This document shows, piece after piece, positions 14,701 to 29,700 of a stretch of 64,000 nucleotides of DNA; the stretch's first letter is position 1; each line of letters opens with the position of its first letter. The position numbers and the translations under genes are program-made. The notes below the pieces were generated by a model. It saw only the letters and a list, made by a program, of their open reading frames with translations, was not told the DNA's origin and did not search any database. The DNA lies in contig CP136061.1 of assembly GCA_032622095.1 (NCBI GenBank), forward strand, positions 195,782,935-195,846,934, in the 5' to 3' direction. This DNA comes from Siphonodentalium dalli (lineage: Eukaryota; Mollusca; Scaphopoda; Gadilida; Siphonodentaliidae).

Positions 14701-17700
14701 TAAGTAAAAAAGGGACATAACTCTGGTGAAAATTGGCGGGCGGAACCCGAATTCGAACTTGACCTGTGTTTTGCTGGGAGAAAGACACATACCAACTTTG
14801 GTTCAGATAAAATAATCCAAACTGGAGTTATCGGTCGGAAACAAAAAATGTTAACAGACGGTCAAATTCTAAGTCGAAAAAGGACCGTAACTCATGTAAA
14901 AATAATTGGACGGAACCCATATTCGAACTTGGCCTGTATCTTTAGCTGGGAAATAAACATACCAACTTTGGTTCAGATCAAATAATCCAAACTGGAGTTA
15001 TCGGTCGGAAACCAAAAATGTTAACAGACGGTCAAATTCTAAGTCGAAAAGGGGGCATAACTCTGGTGAAAATTGGCGGACGGAACCAGAATTCGAACTT
15101 GACCTGTCTTTTCTGCTAGTAAACCCACATACCAAATTTAATTTCATTTGGTTCACTCTAACTAAAGTTATCATCCGGAAACCTCGGACGCACGCACGCA
15201 CGGACGCACAGGCTGATTATAATAGTCCTCCGAACGCGTTGGGTCGGCGGACAAAAAGGGCCGTAACTCATGTAAAAATAACTGGACGGAACCCATATTC
15301 GAACTTGGCCTGTATCTTTAGCTGGGAAATACACATACCAACTTTGGTTCAGATCAAATAATCCAAACTGGAGTTATCGGTCGGAAACCAAAAATGTTAA
15401 CAGACGGTCAAATTATAAGTCGAAAAAGGGCCGTAACTCATGTAAAAATAACTGGACGGAACCCATATTCGAACTTGGTCTGTATCTTTAACTGAGAAAT
15501 ACACATACCAACTTTGGTTCAGATCAAATAATCCAAACTGGAGTTATCGGTCGGAAACCAAAAATGTTAACAGATGGTCAAATTCTAAGTCGAAAAAGGG
15601 CCGTAACTCATGTAAAAATAATTGGACGGAACCCATATTCGAACTTGGCCTGTATCTTTAGCTGGGAAATACACATACCAACTTTGGTTCAGTTCAAATA
15701 CTCCAAACTGGAGTTATCGATCGGAAACCAAAAATGTTAACGGACGGAGGGACGGACAGACTGATAACATAATACGACCTTTTTTCAAAAAGGGCGTATA
15801 AAAAAGGAGACATAAATACACAGAAAACAGGCTGTGTAATTAGCCTGGGATAATGAATTTCGACCCGACTATCCAAAGGTTAAATCACAACAGTCTCTTT
15901 GAAAAGCCGACGATAACTCTTATCAGATGTACGTCTCTAGATGTCTCTATAAAAAAAAATTCTGTATTGAAGGGATTCCTTCCATTTCATTGGAGAGTGG
16001 CACAGACTATGCGCAATTTCGTTGGTTTATGGCACAACAGATCACTTCACAGATCAGAGGTCAATGACGTGTTGACAATTTTCACACGCATTGTCAAACT
16101 CAACTATTGTTGGAAAACTGAATACAGGCAATATATCCATAATTCATTTTACTCATCGCAATATAGGGGACATCATCTTCAAGTTTTTATCAGTCAACGA
16201 TATTCATGACTGATTATTCTTTCGCATCTTGTTGTATTTATAACTATTTCTAAATACTACGATTCTTACAAACATTTACAACACCAGGAATTCACTCCAT
16301 ATTAAGAAACGGTTTATTACGTCATGTTGGGAATGCCACTTCGTCATAGAAATGAAATATAATGGACACATCTAGAGACATACATCCGTAAGGAGTTTCG
16401 TCGGCTTTTCAAAGAGACTGAATTCATGAGACCTCTCATTCAATTAAATTAGATTGGACACAAAGAAACCACATGAATTTACTGACCCAGGGTTTCCGTT
16501 AGTACGGCTCAGCGTCCGTAGGACGGCCTCATTCCCCTCGCAGATTATCTGTTTGGTTCATACATATACCAAATGTCAGTCGCAATATGTCGTAAAAAAA
16601 ATTCGGTTGCAATGGGAGTTCGGGGGTTAAACAGAATACTGGAGAAATGCGGGTCAAATAGCAACGTTAGATACAGCGTAATACATGTCGCGGTAACATC
16701 AAAGAATGTGGACTGCTGAGTACGCATATTTTTGTGCACGGAATGAAACTACTCATGCTCGAAATCCCGTGATATCTTACGATTACATAATTTGATCAAA
16801 GAATGCCGAATTTCTTGTCGGGACATTTTTATGCATAGGATTTTCATGGATAAAACTGCTCCTTCTCCGAGATCCCGTGCTATAGTACGGTACATAATTA
16901 ATGGGTCCCTCTACAGAGTCCATGAGGTACAGAACAGAGTTTTAGCCAGCGTGTTATAAAATATATTTTTTGCGGGAAATGTGAACATGTGCGTCGTTGA
17001 TTGTGCTTGGGAACCCAGATGGGACAACGCAACTATTATTTACCGTACTTTGACTTTATCTCCATATTGGGGAGGGGGTATGTGTTTGTCTTTATCCTCC
17101 ATGTATGTAATATGGATCAAATGAATGGTGTTGTTAACTTGTCATTATGAATTCCCACTATAAAGACTGATTTCGGGACAGGTTCCGTATTATTGTGAAA
17201 TAAATCACTTTGGTATTTTGTTGACTATGCATGGCAATATACGCATAATAAGCAATTGCGGTCGTCAGTTTATGGACTAATAGAGACTATTGAACAAGCT
17301 ACGCATTCCGAGTGAAAGATGTCGCTACCATTCGTATTCCGCCGCTATAAATATCTCCTGCAGACAAACCCTGCAGTATGACGTCACAGCGCACAAATAG
17401 TTTTACGATTGACAGCGTATATCCTAGCTGTCAGTTTCATTTTCACAGAAGCTGCTTGAAATTCTAGGAAATACTTTATTCAATTCTCCTTGCTATCTAT
17501 TATTGGTCAATGCATAGATGTTTTGTAGTGTCTAGATTCATTATACCTGTCGGAATCTTATTGTATAAATTTGTAAACACTAACTCGTAGCTTGTTCATT
17601 AATATATAGTCTTCAATCAGACGGCAGTCTTACGTGCGTAACTAATTGATTGATTATCTGGACACCATCAACATAATTAAAGCACCCACGGAAATGATTG

Positions 17701-20700
17701 ACTTGCGTAATATATACGTAGCTTTGGGTTGCTTTGTGGGACTCTTAGGTGCAAGGAAATTGCTACTTTTCAGTGTCAAATAACAAAATGTTTGCCCAAC
17801 GGGACGAACCATGGTCGTCCGGTTCGCGATATGTGTTTCCCCAATACGGACTCATTAATTTCTCCCTGGCGAAAACCCTGCTGACCACATGCACAGGATC
17901 ATAATTATTTATCCAGCAAGAAACACTCATGATGTTTACCCAATGTTATAACAAGAGCTATGCTGGACATGGCAAAAAACGCCTGGTGTGCTGTTATGAA
18001 TTGTACACAAACAAACAAAGGCAGTGACACTAAATTGTAGCATTGGTCGATAAGAGCCATGAGTCAGTAAAAATATTCGGAACGAACTCGACCTGTATTT
18101 TGGTTTGGAAAACTCACATACCAAATTTGGTTTCGATAAAATGGCCCAAACTAAAGTTATCATCCGGAAACATCAAATATTGAAAATTCTAAGTTATCAT
18201 CTGGAAACCAAAACTGCTAACCGACGGACGGACAGACCAATCAAAGTGATCATCTGGAAACCAAAACTTCTAACCGACAGACGGACAGACCAATCACATG
18301 ATACGGCTGTTTTTTTTCAAACGGGCATATAAAAAGTGACGACATCGTATGTTATAACAGAGCTAACCAGCTGGGTGGTCATGTCATCACAGTGGGATAA
18401 ACTGCATGTGTTTTTGTCAGGAATGAGTTGGTATCAAAGACAATTTCTTTCTTGATGTACAGCAGTTATTTTATTGTTCAAGTTAAACTAATATGTTAAA
18501 GTTTCGTTATGCTGTTACCCTGATTGCGTTATTTGGCAATAATTGGAAACCAGAAAGATTTTAGTGATAATTAGTCTCTCGAATTTGAGACAGATCTCCC
18601 GAATATGGAAGATCAATCCCCTGAAATCAGCACTCCAGACATAAACATGTCTGCCTGTAGACCATGGGAAGAAAATCTGCCGTCGATGTGAAACGTGTAC
18701 AGTACTACATAATTTTGATGATTAAAACGAAGAGTAAGAAGTGCACGAATTTTTTTTATAGTTTCTTGTTAAGATAACGCAATATACATTATCCAGACAG
18801 TTGCGCGTTATTCTGATTCCAGAATTTCAATGAATACAAATGGTGCAGGGATTGCTCCGGGTCCGATTTTTGTATTAGTACCGAGAAAAATTTAAAAGCG
18901 ATATTATTATATGTGGGGCTTTATTTAAGTCAAGTACATCACAAGTATAAATAGTTTGAAAAAACCAAATGAAAACTTTAATATTATCAAAAATAACAAA
19001 GGGAAATGTCAAATAAAAGTCGAAATATGTCTAGCAAAATTTATGGTCAGTATTTGAAAAAGATTGTGGACATTCTGTTCCAAAGCCGAATGTCCACATT
19101 TACAATTTTTATTTCCGGTGGGCGATAAAAAGCACCCAGGGGGCTATATCTTTATGAGTGGGCAGTGTCTGAGACACAGAACAGTAATTTGTGCAGCATT
19201 ATGTTGACATTTATAACAACAAAAATCTATCTCTGAGGCTGTTGTCATGAATACAAAATAAAAATAAAACCCTTCATTCACAGTCACCTTTCAACAATCA
19301 CCCTTCCATTCAAAGGGTACCAGCTTGAAATGTCTTTTATTACACCAGCTCTTGAATAGGCCCATGGAAATATTCAAATCGTTTTGTTATTTAATTCAAC
19401 CTCGATATTTGATTTGACTTTGTGAAACAACAAATAGTAATTTTTAATACTTTAAAACAGTCAACGTGAGAGTAAAGAAATTGTTGGTTACATTCGATCA
19501 TTCACAACTGCAGCGAAGCATAAAACATAGATACACTTGTAATTATGCCCCTCAAAATAGGCCATTTAAAGTTAACTTTAACGGTTCTAACCCTCTTGTT
19601 TCATGACCACGATATGACAGTTTATAATTTATTCCAAGCACATTCAGTCACAGTTCAGATGTACAGTACATGTAAGTCACATGACCACCCATACATGCTA
19701 TTAGATGTATTATTTTCTCATTATCAGATTGTGTTTGCAAACTTTGTTGTTGACTTGCAGTGATAGTTGTAATTGTGGGTTGCTTGCGATAGTGCAGGTC
19801 AATCCCTTTGATCAAATGCCTATTTAATGTTTGAGAAAGCTGCAATAGCGTAATCTACAGTAATGCCCTAAATAATCAACTCCTTAACCACAGCAGAATT
19901 ATGGGTAACTTTTCAGGATTTAGTCGGAAATATGGCTTGTTGCCATTCATCGGAAAGCTCTCATATTTCCAACTAAATCCTGAAAAGTTACCCATAGTTC
20001 TGCTGTGGTTAAGGAGTCAATTATTTAAGGCATTACTGTACAACGGTCCATCTCTGAATCCGCATTTTGAATTGAGAAAGTGGGGAATTCCCCTTTAGTG
20101 ATGTCATTCGAATCTGGAGGTGTTCATTTATTACTCTATTATTCTGAACTCCTCGACCCTTGACCTAACGGCAATGATGAGGTTTGCCGAATCATTATTC
20201 TGTATGCCTGATAGACTAATAAGAGTTATCCTTCCTCCAACACAACGTAATTGGCACGACAGTCACAACATTATTTATTTCACAATTGTGGATTTAAAGG
20301 GGCACTATCATGGTACTGTACACTAAATCCGCCCATTTATGGGACCATCTCCTTTAATACTCAACAGAATATGTGAATCAAATGAATGAATTTGAGCCAT
20401 GGATTAGAGCAAATTACACTTATGAATGAAGCAAACAACACTAATTATAATGAAAATGAATTTATGACTCCAGTTGTTTCCATGTTGTTTTACATCGTTC
20501 ATAAAGCAAATGAGTGTATTTTGCACTCATCCATGGCTCAAATTCATTCTTTTGTTGCATATATTCTGTTGAGTATAATAGGAGATGGTCCCATAAATGG
20601 CCTTTAAGGATATTAATTGTCAGTGCATCAGGACAGTATTCCAAAAACAAGATGCGCACGAAATGGCATTTTTCCAATAAAGTTTGTTATATTTTGAAGA

Positions 20701-23700
20701 AATTACGTCCTCAAAATTGATCCACCATTCACAAAAGCATTGACAGAGTGTTTTATTTAATAGATCATTTTGACATACGGGAAAATTTTGGCAACCAGGA
20801 TTCGTTTTCAAATTTTTCGAGAGCTATTTGATTCTAAATTTGATTTGATTGAAAACTCGGTATTCGCAGGGGCCTACAGGGGAGAGAGCTTTCCGATTAA
20901 TGGCAACAAGCCATATTTCCGACAAAATCCTGAAAAGTTACCCATAATTCTGCTGTGGTTAAGGGGTCGATTACTTAGGGTATTACTGTACTCTTGAATT
21001 GGTTTACTCTGTTACAATTTGCATATTAGATATGAACTTCGATTCCATAAGAAGTTAGAATGATGTTTTGTCACCCCCCCCCCCCCCCCCCCCCCCCCCC
21101 CAAAACAAGCACATAATCACTTACCAAGTTCACAGAATGTAGTGGAATTGAGGTTCTTCCATGTAACCATGTTTTCTCCTACAATAAAACAAGTAAATAT
21201 ACATGTAGATTCGAAAGCTGAGAGGCAATGGAAACACTATTTCTCATCATTAATTTTCAAATTTTAAGGGAGAGGCTACGAGATGGAACAGAGACATGAT
21301 CTCATCAATATAGGACCTATTCACATGCATGTATACTAATAAAACTAAATTTTGTTTGTTTCTGATCAGGGATGCTGCCTGAAGGATGAGCCAAAGGAAA
21401 TTGTTGATGGACGGTTGGAACACGCACAGACGGCAGATGCCAACCCATGGCATTGGCAAACTTGACAAGTCAAGTTGAGCTAAAAATCGAAAGAAAGTGA
21501 TTACTTTTGGTACCAAAGTATCAAAATGATTAATAACCCCAGCGGGGCGGGCCAAGGCACCCTCTCCTTTATGGTGCCATGAATTATAATATCTATCTAT
21601 TGATGAGCGATATGCCAGGGAATAGCCTATGAATTACACGTTCATCAATGAATGCTACTCAGCTCGCTAACTACAGTTGAGTGAGTAGATTAAGTGCGTG
21701 CACATGAAAAATATACCAGTTTATGTTAGTATAATATAGAAAAAATTAAATATAGAACCGAAAACCATGTCTCAATGAATCTGGGTTGCTCATCTAGATC
21801 ACTTCTAGCTGTGGGGTGCTTCCCCTATGAATTGAAACCTGGCGTTCAATGGGAAAAAGCAAACGAACCCTATGCACATTTTGTACTGATGCAGATCCTA
21901 ATTTCCTAATGATGAAAAACATCTCCTTCTAAAATGTAAATATTATATGACAACTATGATGATCCGACAAAAGCTACGACCTGTAGCCCATGCCAAAGGA
22001 TTTAGTCATGCAAAGAGTAAAATTCAAGATGGCAGCCAGCAGCCATGTGTTTTAAGCCGAATGACACCAAAATGACTCGTTCCAATCTACATGTCAATAT
22101 TAACATCCATGACAAATTTCATGGTGATCAGATTAACAGTACAGGCATGTAGCCGTGATTGCATTTTGAAATCCAAAATGGCCATCAGCAGCATGTTTTT
22201 TGGCCAAATGACGCCAAAATGACTCGTTCCCATCTACATGTGCATGTCAATGTTATCATCCATGACCAATTTCATAATGATCGACCAAAGGTACAATCTG
22301 TTGACCATGCCAAAGGATTTAGTCATGCAAAGAGTAAATTCCAAGATGGCTGCTCGCAGCCATGTTTTATGGCCGAATGACCCCAAAATGACTCGTTTCC
22401 ATCTACATGTCAATGTTAACATCCATGAGAAATAGGGCCCTGTGACTGATTCGATTCGATTCGAAATTGTTTGTCTGATTCGAAATCGGCTACCATGATT
22501 CGGATTTTGTCGATTCTTTGGTGACAGGTGCATTTCAGTGCTTTCTACAGACCACAATTCTCTTACTAAAAAAAAGAACATTCACTATAATAACGTAGTG
22601 AACGCACGCACCGTTATATCCGATGGCCGGACATGTAATGTTATTGCCAACTAATCTATAATTAATTGACCCAATCTGTAAGAATGACATCAGTGAACAA
22701 CAGAATTGCCATACAAGGCTGTGTGCTAGTGTTGTTCCAGGAATGGTAAGTCTGTCAGTTCAAGCGACAGAAAACATAATCATCGCAAGAGTAGCGAAAA
22801 ATACTGCGCTTTTCAATGAAATGAAACAGGCATCACACGTATGCTACTACGCTTGTCCGTATTACACTTGTCCGTATTTACGTCGACATTGGTTCTCTCA
22901 TGCGTGCATGCTCTTATCTGTACTCGCCGATTGCTTAGGCACAGAAATTGCATAGAGGTGTGTAGATAAGCACATAATTAGGGTTGAAACGATTAATCGA
23001 CTAGTCGTGAGACGACGCTGAAATGTCAGAACGTCGACTCTGAATTTTGCCGTCGACTAGTCGGAACATAGTGTATTAAGTTCCATGTATAACGTTTTCA
23101 AGATCGATTCCGACATAAACGTTGTTAACTGCGCATAAGTTACGGTAAGTATAACATTGGTGGCACCCGGAATTGACAGTGGGTACTAGTATAGACACAC
23201 ACGGTGACCCGACTATTATTTGAAAGAATGAAATTGACAACACAATGTCTCACTCGTCGTTTGAGGTCAAAGACATCACTGCGACATGATGGCAATGATT
23301 GACGCGGCTTTTATCGTTTGTCGGAGACCGCTTGATCTAGACACTGTGTATATTTCAATTGATCAATTGAAGGTCGCTTAAGGTGACGTCATTGTTGCTA
23401 CCGTATATAAATGATACTGACATTAAGAACTGGCTATCGTATTCTACAAATAGCATATTCTATAGGGCGTATTTAGTCGGAACATTAACATTTTATAGTG
23501 ACACCCGCTCAGCACCGGTTTATTGGTGATCACGTGACTAAACGAAATCTCGAACGCAGATATTAAATTTAAAACCTGTATAAATGATCGAGTTTCTAAT
23601 CATTATCCACCACATGTCTAATTATATAATTACATTCAGTGTGTTGGATAAATATCAAGATGTTTACAGTATTATTTCCCAAATAAATTGGTGTCTATGC

Positions 23701-26700
23701 AGGGAAATGCGCTATGCAATAGACCGTCATTGCATCAGTCATCAGTGTACGCCATGTACGATGAATTTCCCGTACCATGTTATGTTTGAAAGTTTTGATA
23801 TCAGGTACCGACTAGTCGACGCAACGCGACTTTGGGTCTCGACTAGTCGACTCTGAAATTCACTAATCGTTTCAACACTACACATAATCTGTGAATATTG
23901 CACTACATCGATGTGTTTTCGCCAGTCAATTTTATGTGTTTCTTCAAAGTTCTATGTATTTGAACTGATTGGCTCAGTAACAATGATTCGATTCGATTTC
24001 GAATCGTTTGCCTGATTCGGTTCAAGATTCGAATTCGAAATGAAAACAACCGATTCGCAGGGCCCTAATGAGATATTTCATGATATCCCAACCAAAAGTA
24101 CAACCTCTAGCCCGTGCCAACTGATTTAGTCATGCAAAGAGTTAAATCCAAGATGGCTGCCGGTGGCCATGTTTTAAGACCGAATGACCCCAAAATGACT
24201 CGTTTCCCATCTACATGTCAATATTAACATCCACAATAAATTTCGTGATGATCAGACGAACACTCCGGCTTGTAACCCATGCTAATGGATTGAATTTTGA
24301 AAACCAAGATGGCTGCTGGCAGTCATGTATTTTTGCCAAATGGCCCCCAAAATGATATTTTTAAAATATAATATATATTTCCTTAAAGAAAACCTGAACA
24401 CTGAACTATATGGATATATGTCCTGCGTTTGTAAACCATAGTAGAAAAGGGGTTAACTTTTTGTGGTCGGCCTACGATCCCTCGCGGTCTTCAGTGGCTT
24501 GCTCGGAATCTGTCACGCATGCGCAGTCCCAATATAACCGATTGAATTTGTCAGTTTATTTTCAACTCAATCAGGAGATTGGCGAGTTGCGGGGTTGGGA
24601 ATGGCACCGCCATGGGAGGGCCCTATGATAGTTCAGTGTTCAGGCTTTCTTTAAGGAAATATATATTATATTTTTTTAAATATCATATTTTCCTCTAAAG
24701 GAAGCCGTTCACACTGAACTATATGGATTAGAATGCAAGCCGAGGAGGAGGCACGAGCAATAAAGTTAATAGCCAAATTTTGGAGGGAATGCACTCTTCT
24801 AAAACAGATTGTACCTAAATATGAACTCTTTAATGAATCTGTTATGATTAGGTACGTGAAATAACTCATATAATTAGAGTGCTATATTGCCCAAACATGT
24901 ACCCTCCCCCTTGTTTTTTGGAAGCAACATCCCAGGTGGTGCCATTCAATTCAGAATTGCGAGCGAACCGAGCAATTCTCTGTTCTTCATCCGTCAGTTC
25001 TAAGAATCCAGCCGATTTGAGATGCGAGGAGACTAACTCCCTCTCCGCCTTAGCGACATAACGACCTGCACTGGAGGAGGCCCACTCCAAAGATGGCAAG
25101 ACAACCAACATTAAGAGTTTAACTAACTGCTGTTCACCAATGCAAACGGCAGATAACTCGATGCCCAATCTGTGGCACAGGTATCAAATGGAGAGCCCAT
25201 TAGCCCAAATGGGTTATACAACTACTAGTATAAGCGAGTCAAGCCATCGGATCAGAGGGAGCCCCCACCATCGCATGCTGCAGGTGGTCATGCCCAAGCT
25301 AATATCCTGGCCAAGCTGGAGGGTGGGGAGAGGTCATGTTTCTCCGATCCCTTCACGGAGGAGTGGCAGGCAAGGCCGTGTCGTTAATGCAGCGTGACCA
25401 GGGGGACTCGGCGCTTTAGCTCATGGGTACGGCCCCTGCCCTACCCTTAAGCTGCCGAAGGCCATCCAACCGGTGTCGATACGTACGCACGCGATTTTGG
25501 CAGCTTTAGCGCCCAGAACCGCTAGCGTCTGGTGGGGGGCCAAATGGCCTGGAGGTCCCAAGTACCCCCGACAGCTCCACCAGACGCATCCCCACGAATT
25601 GGTTGAACCGTTGAGACGTAACCGGAGGAGCGTGAACTGGTCCTGCCCTTTAGAACAGTTTATCACACGTTCACATGTCTCTGAGGTACCTATGTATCAC
25701 AATATACACATTGCGTATATATATATATAAAATGATATAATATATATATCCAGGGGATATATATATATTAAGTTTTCCTCATGAGACCATGTCAGAAGGC
25801 CCTTCCAAAGCTGCGCCCATCAATCTAATGGTCGGAGCCAGATCACAGCTCCCTATCATGATCCAACGTATCACTGAATATAGATATACAACCCCACAGA
25901 GAACATGTCTCATGTATCTGAGGTACCTATGTATCACAAGATAGCAACCCGGTGACACAAATCTTTCACATATATAGATATATAAAACAAGAGGTGGCAT
26001 CAGAGATGCTGTGTCTCGTTTTCGGTGGCTTACCGCCGGTGGCTACCGCCAATTGGTGTGCATCAGTATCGGTAGACTAATTAATAGGTAAAATCGAAAA
26101 ATGACTAATTAAGGGCCATAACTCTATAAAAATTTATTGGGCCAGGCTGGTTTTCGAACTCGTCCAGGATATTATTGGAAGACACTTTATATGCCAAATT
26201 TTAGTTGAATCGGATGACGTTTGTTGAAGTTATTGCGCTATCGAGCTCAAAATTCGTACAAAAATGACTACTTAAGGACCATAATTTTATCGGACCCGGG
26301 CCGGTTTTCTAACTCGTCCGAGGTATTCTTGGGAGACACTATATATCAAAATTTCAATCAAATAGGATGATTTTTGTTAAATTATCGCGCTAACGAGCTG
26401 AAAATTTTTGAAAAAATTACTAATTAAGGGACATAACTCTATCAAATTTTATCGGACCTGGCCGGTTTTCGAACTCGACCGAGATATTCTTGGGAGACAC
26501 CTATATACCAAATTTCAATCAAATCGGATAACGTTTGTTGAAGTTATCGGGCTAACGAGCTGAAATTCGTGAAAAATGACTAATTAAGGGCCATAACTCT
26601 ATCAAATTTTATCGGACCAGGCCGGTTTTCGAACTCATCCGAGATATTCTTGGGAGACACCTATATACCAAATTTCAATCAAATCGGATAACGTTTGTTG

Positions 26701-29700
26701 AAGTTATCGCGCTAACGAGCTGAAAATTCGTGAAAAATGACTAATTAAGGGCCATAACTCTATCAAATTTTATCGGACCAGGCCGGTTTTCGAACTCGTC
26801 TGAGATATTCTTAGGAGACACCTATATCCCAAATTTCAATCGAATCAGATAACGTTTGTTGAAGTTGTTGCTCTAACGAGCCTAAAATCAGTGAAAATGG
26901 CAAAGGGCCATAACTCTGTAATAAATGAGCGGACGAACCCGATTTTTTGTCTGCAGCTTACGTGCATGGATATGTACTCACACACCACACACGCCGCCCG
27001 CCCGCCCACCGTCCCTCATCAAACTATAAGTCGAGTTTTGAATAAAAACTCGACTAATGATATCATAGATATATCATGGTGATATATAAGTCATCATGAG
27101 ATCATGTCAGAAGACCCTACTAAAGCTGCGCCCAACAATCCAATGGTCGGAGCCAGAGCAGAGATCCCTGGCACAATCCAATGTATCATTAAAGATATAT
27201 ATATAGCCCCTCAGAGAACATGACTAGCAGCCATGAGCATCAGGAGCACATGGCCGAACACCGCAGGTGACCAGAGCATCCAATGAGAAAGCAAACCGCT
27301 ACTCTCAGGTGCCAAACAATAGTGTCGGTACGAGTATTAATTTTGGAGAAATTTCCCAACGAGCACCATCCTTTGGAATGGAGACAGACAGCAAAATGTG
27401 CAATCACAAGTATTATGTTCAGCCTAAATCCACACACATTACTATTATTAGGCCATCACGACCACTAGGCACCTGAGAGCAGTCCGCGTTCCCAACGGAA
27501 TACCCACCGCGATCCGATTCTAAGAAATGAAGGTGCGCCTTCTACATCCGAAATCAGTTCAAATGATGTACAATGTAGTCAGATGATGAACACAGGTAAA
27601 TTTTCACGGTCACCATACGGAATATTCAGGTCTGAGCCTCTGCCCCCCCCAAACATGCAGTAGAACGACCTAGGTGTGTGATAGGTCGGTTAGTGTGAAG
27701 CATGCAGCAAACTAGGGGAAGACCCGCTCTAAAAATGGCTCCCCTAGGAAGGAAACGAATGAAATTATCATCCTCCTAGTAAAGGATACACATCCCTTTT
27801 TTAATGTTGTTTTATTTTAATTTGAAGAGCCAAGATAGAGAGGAACTCCCCCGACCTAAGTGGTCCCGCTTATGTGCATGTTTAAGGAAGAGAGGACAAA
27901 CCCAGCATAGACCGAAATGCGCAGAGTTGGCAGAATGGCTTCAGGCCCTTATGATCGGGCATATGTGCCATGGGGATGGGATCCACTCGTACGGGGTGGT
28001 CCCCTGCCTGCGTCTTAGAAAAGGACGGTAATGCTGGTCAATGAGCTTCCTCGAAAGCTTAGCTGGACAGCGCAAACGTCTTTGCCTGTTTTATTGTCTA
28101 TGTGCCAGGTAATCAAATTGATATGGGCAATAGAAGTATGAAGAGCCATGCTGATGGCCCCTTGTCGGAAAGGCTATTGGCAGTGGTCGTGGGACACGTG
28201 ACAATATAAATGCTTTCCATGTAAATATGCTTCATTCGTGTGTGAAGTATATTCGCCATATCAACGGTATGAAAGGTCGGGACACGTATATATTTGAAAA
28301 TTCATTGAGACTCCAGCTAGTCCATGAATACGTTCAAAACACCTACCATGCCCTTTATGAACAATGCATGCTGTATTTGATGTACAGCCTGTTCTTGTAC
28401 CAAGCTCACATTTGATATGGTTACTTGCCATAAATAATGTCTCCCCCACCTTCCTCGTCTTGGAATACCACTGCTATTATATCGTTATTCATTGGGGAAC
28501 GTCATCCAGGCCTCGATCGCCAGTTATTGCCAGTGGGCCAGTTACCTGGAGGGGTCAAGTCACCACGATTCTAAATACCTGTCAGGCTGGAATCATTCTC
28601 ATAATTGAATCAAGAAGGGGAAAGGTTTTTCAAACCAAAGTATCTTCAAATATATTTGTAGATAGTGAAACCATGATTAAACACCGTCAAAGTGACGATA
28701 AGTTTCTTGCCTTACTCTAGAGAATGCAAACCGGAGCACCCATGATTTGTAATTTTGTGTCCCAATTAGAGCCATATCCAGAATCGTAGTAACCCAGCCC
28801 CCACCGCTTCTTTTCGGTAAACCTACACAGGAAGGAAAGCAATTATGTTTGTATTCCGGAAGGAGACACCATTTAGTCGAGAAACAACCCAGCAATTTTG
28901 AAAGGATGGGTTAATTTTGGATACAATTCAGAATAATAACTAAAATCTGGAATTGAGACAATAGTGAAACTGTCATCACGATTAATTTTAGTGTCATGCT
29001 TGCAATCATTAAATGCTAGCAGTTCAAAATTTTGACAGTGAAGTTGAAGCACTGTACGAGAATTGAATCGTGTACTCAACAGAATTCTGACTCCTTGTCA
29101 GATGTCAATCCCTGTCTGAAAATAATGACACTAACGAATCTTAGTACGACGACAGTCATTATTTTTCTGATATTGATAAACTATAGTCTGACAACTTCAA
29201 GTGTCGACCAACACATCTAAATCATAGGAGACATGTGTGACAGTATTAAAACAGAAAACACAAAGTATTTTGTGAAAGCATGTTGTTTTGATGAGATCTA
29301 GTGACTCCAGTAGTGTTCTGTAACATGCACACACCTAGGTGTGTACATGGGTCAGCCATTAAGTTTTTATTGTCCACACCCGATCGCACAGCGTAGTGCA
29401 CCCACGACAACATACCTGAACAAGTGTTGTAATGGGGAAAGTCGGCATTTGCATTCAGATTTTATTCAGTAATCTCGAATGGGACTTGTTAGCCTGACAA
29501 ACTTGGTATCGGACCGAGTTCTGATTTCTGTCAGAATACCCTGACCAGGGTGCGATCCCCAGTCCGCTAGCACATGGCTGAGATTGTTACATTGAAGGTG
29601 ATGCTCCGTTACGAGAATCAAACCATGAACAGAATTATAACACTTGTCCAATATCAATCTCTGTTTAAAGTAATAATGACACTACTGTTTTTACATTGAT

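Noticed and set aside
29500-29600. tRNA-like GGGATCGCACCCTG segment on the minus strand
   Set aside because: Acceptor and anticodon stems could not be formed, and there is no A box at the right distance.
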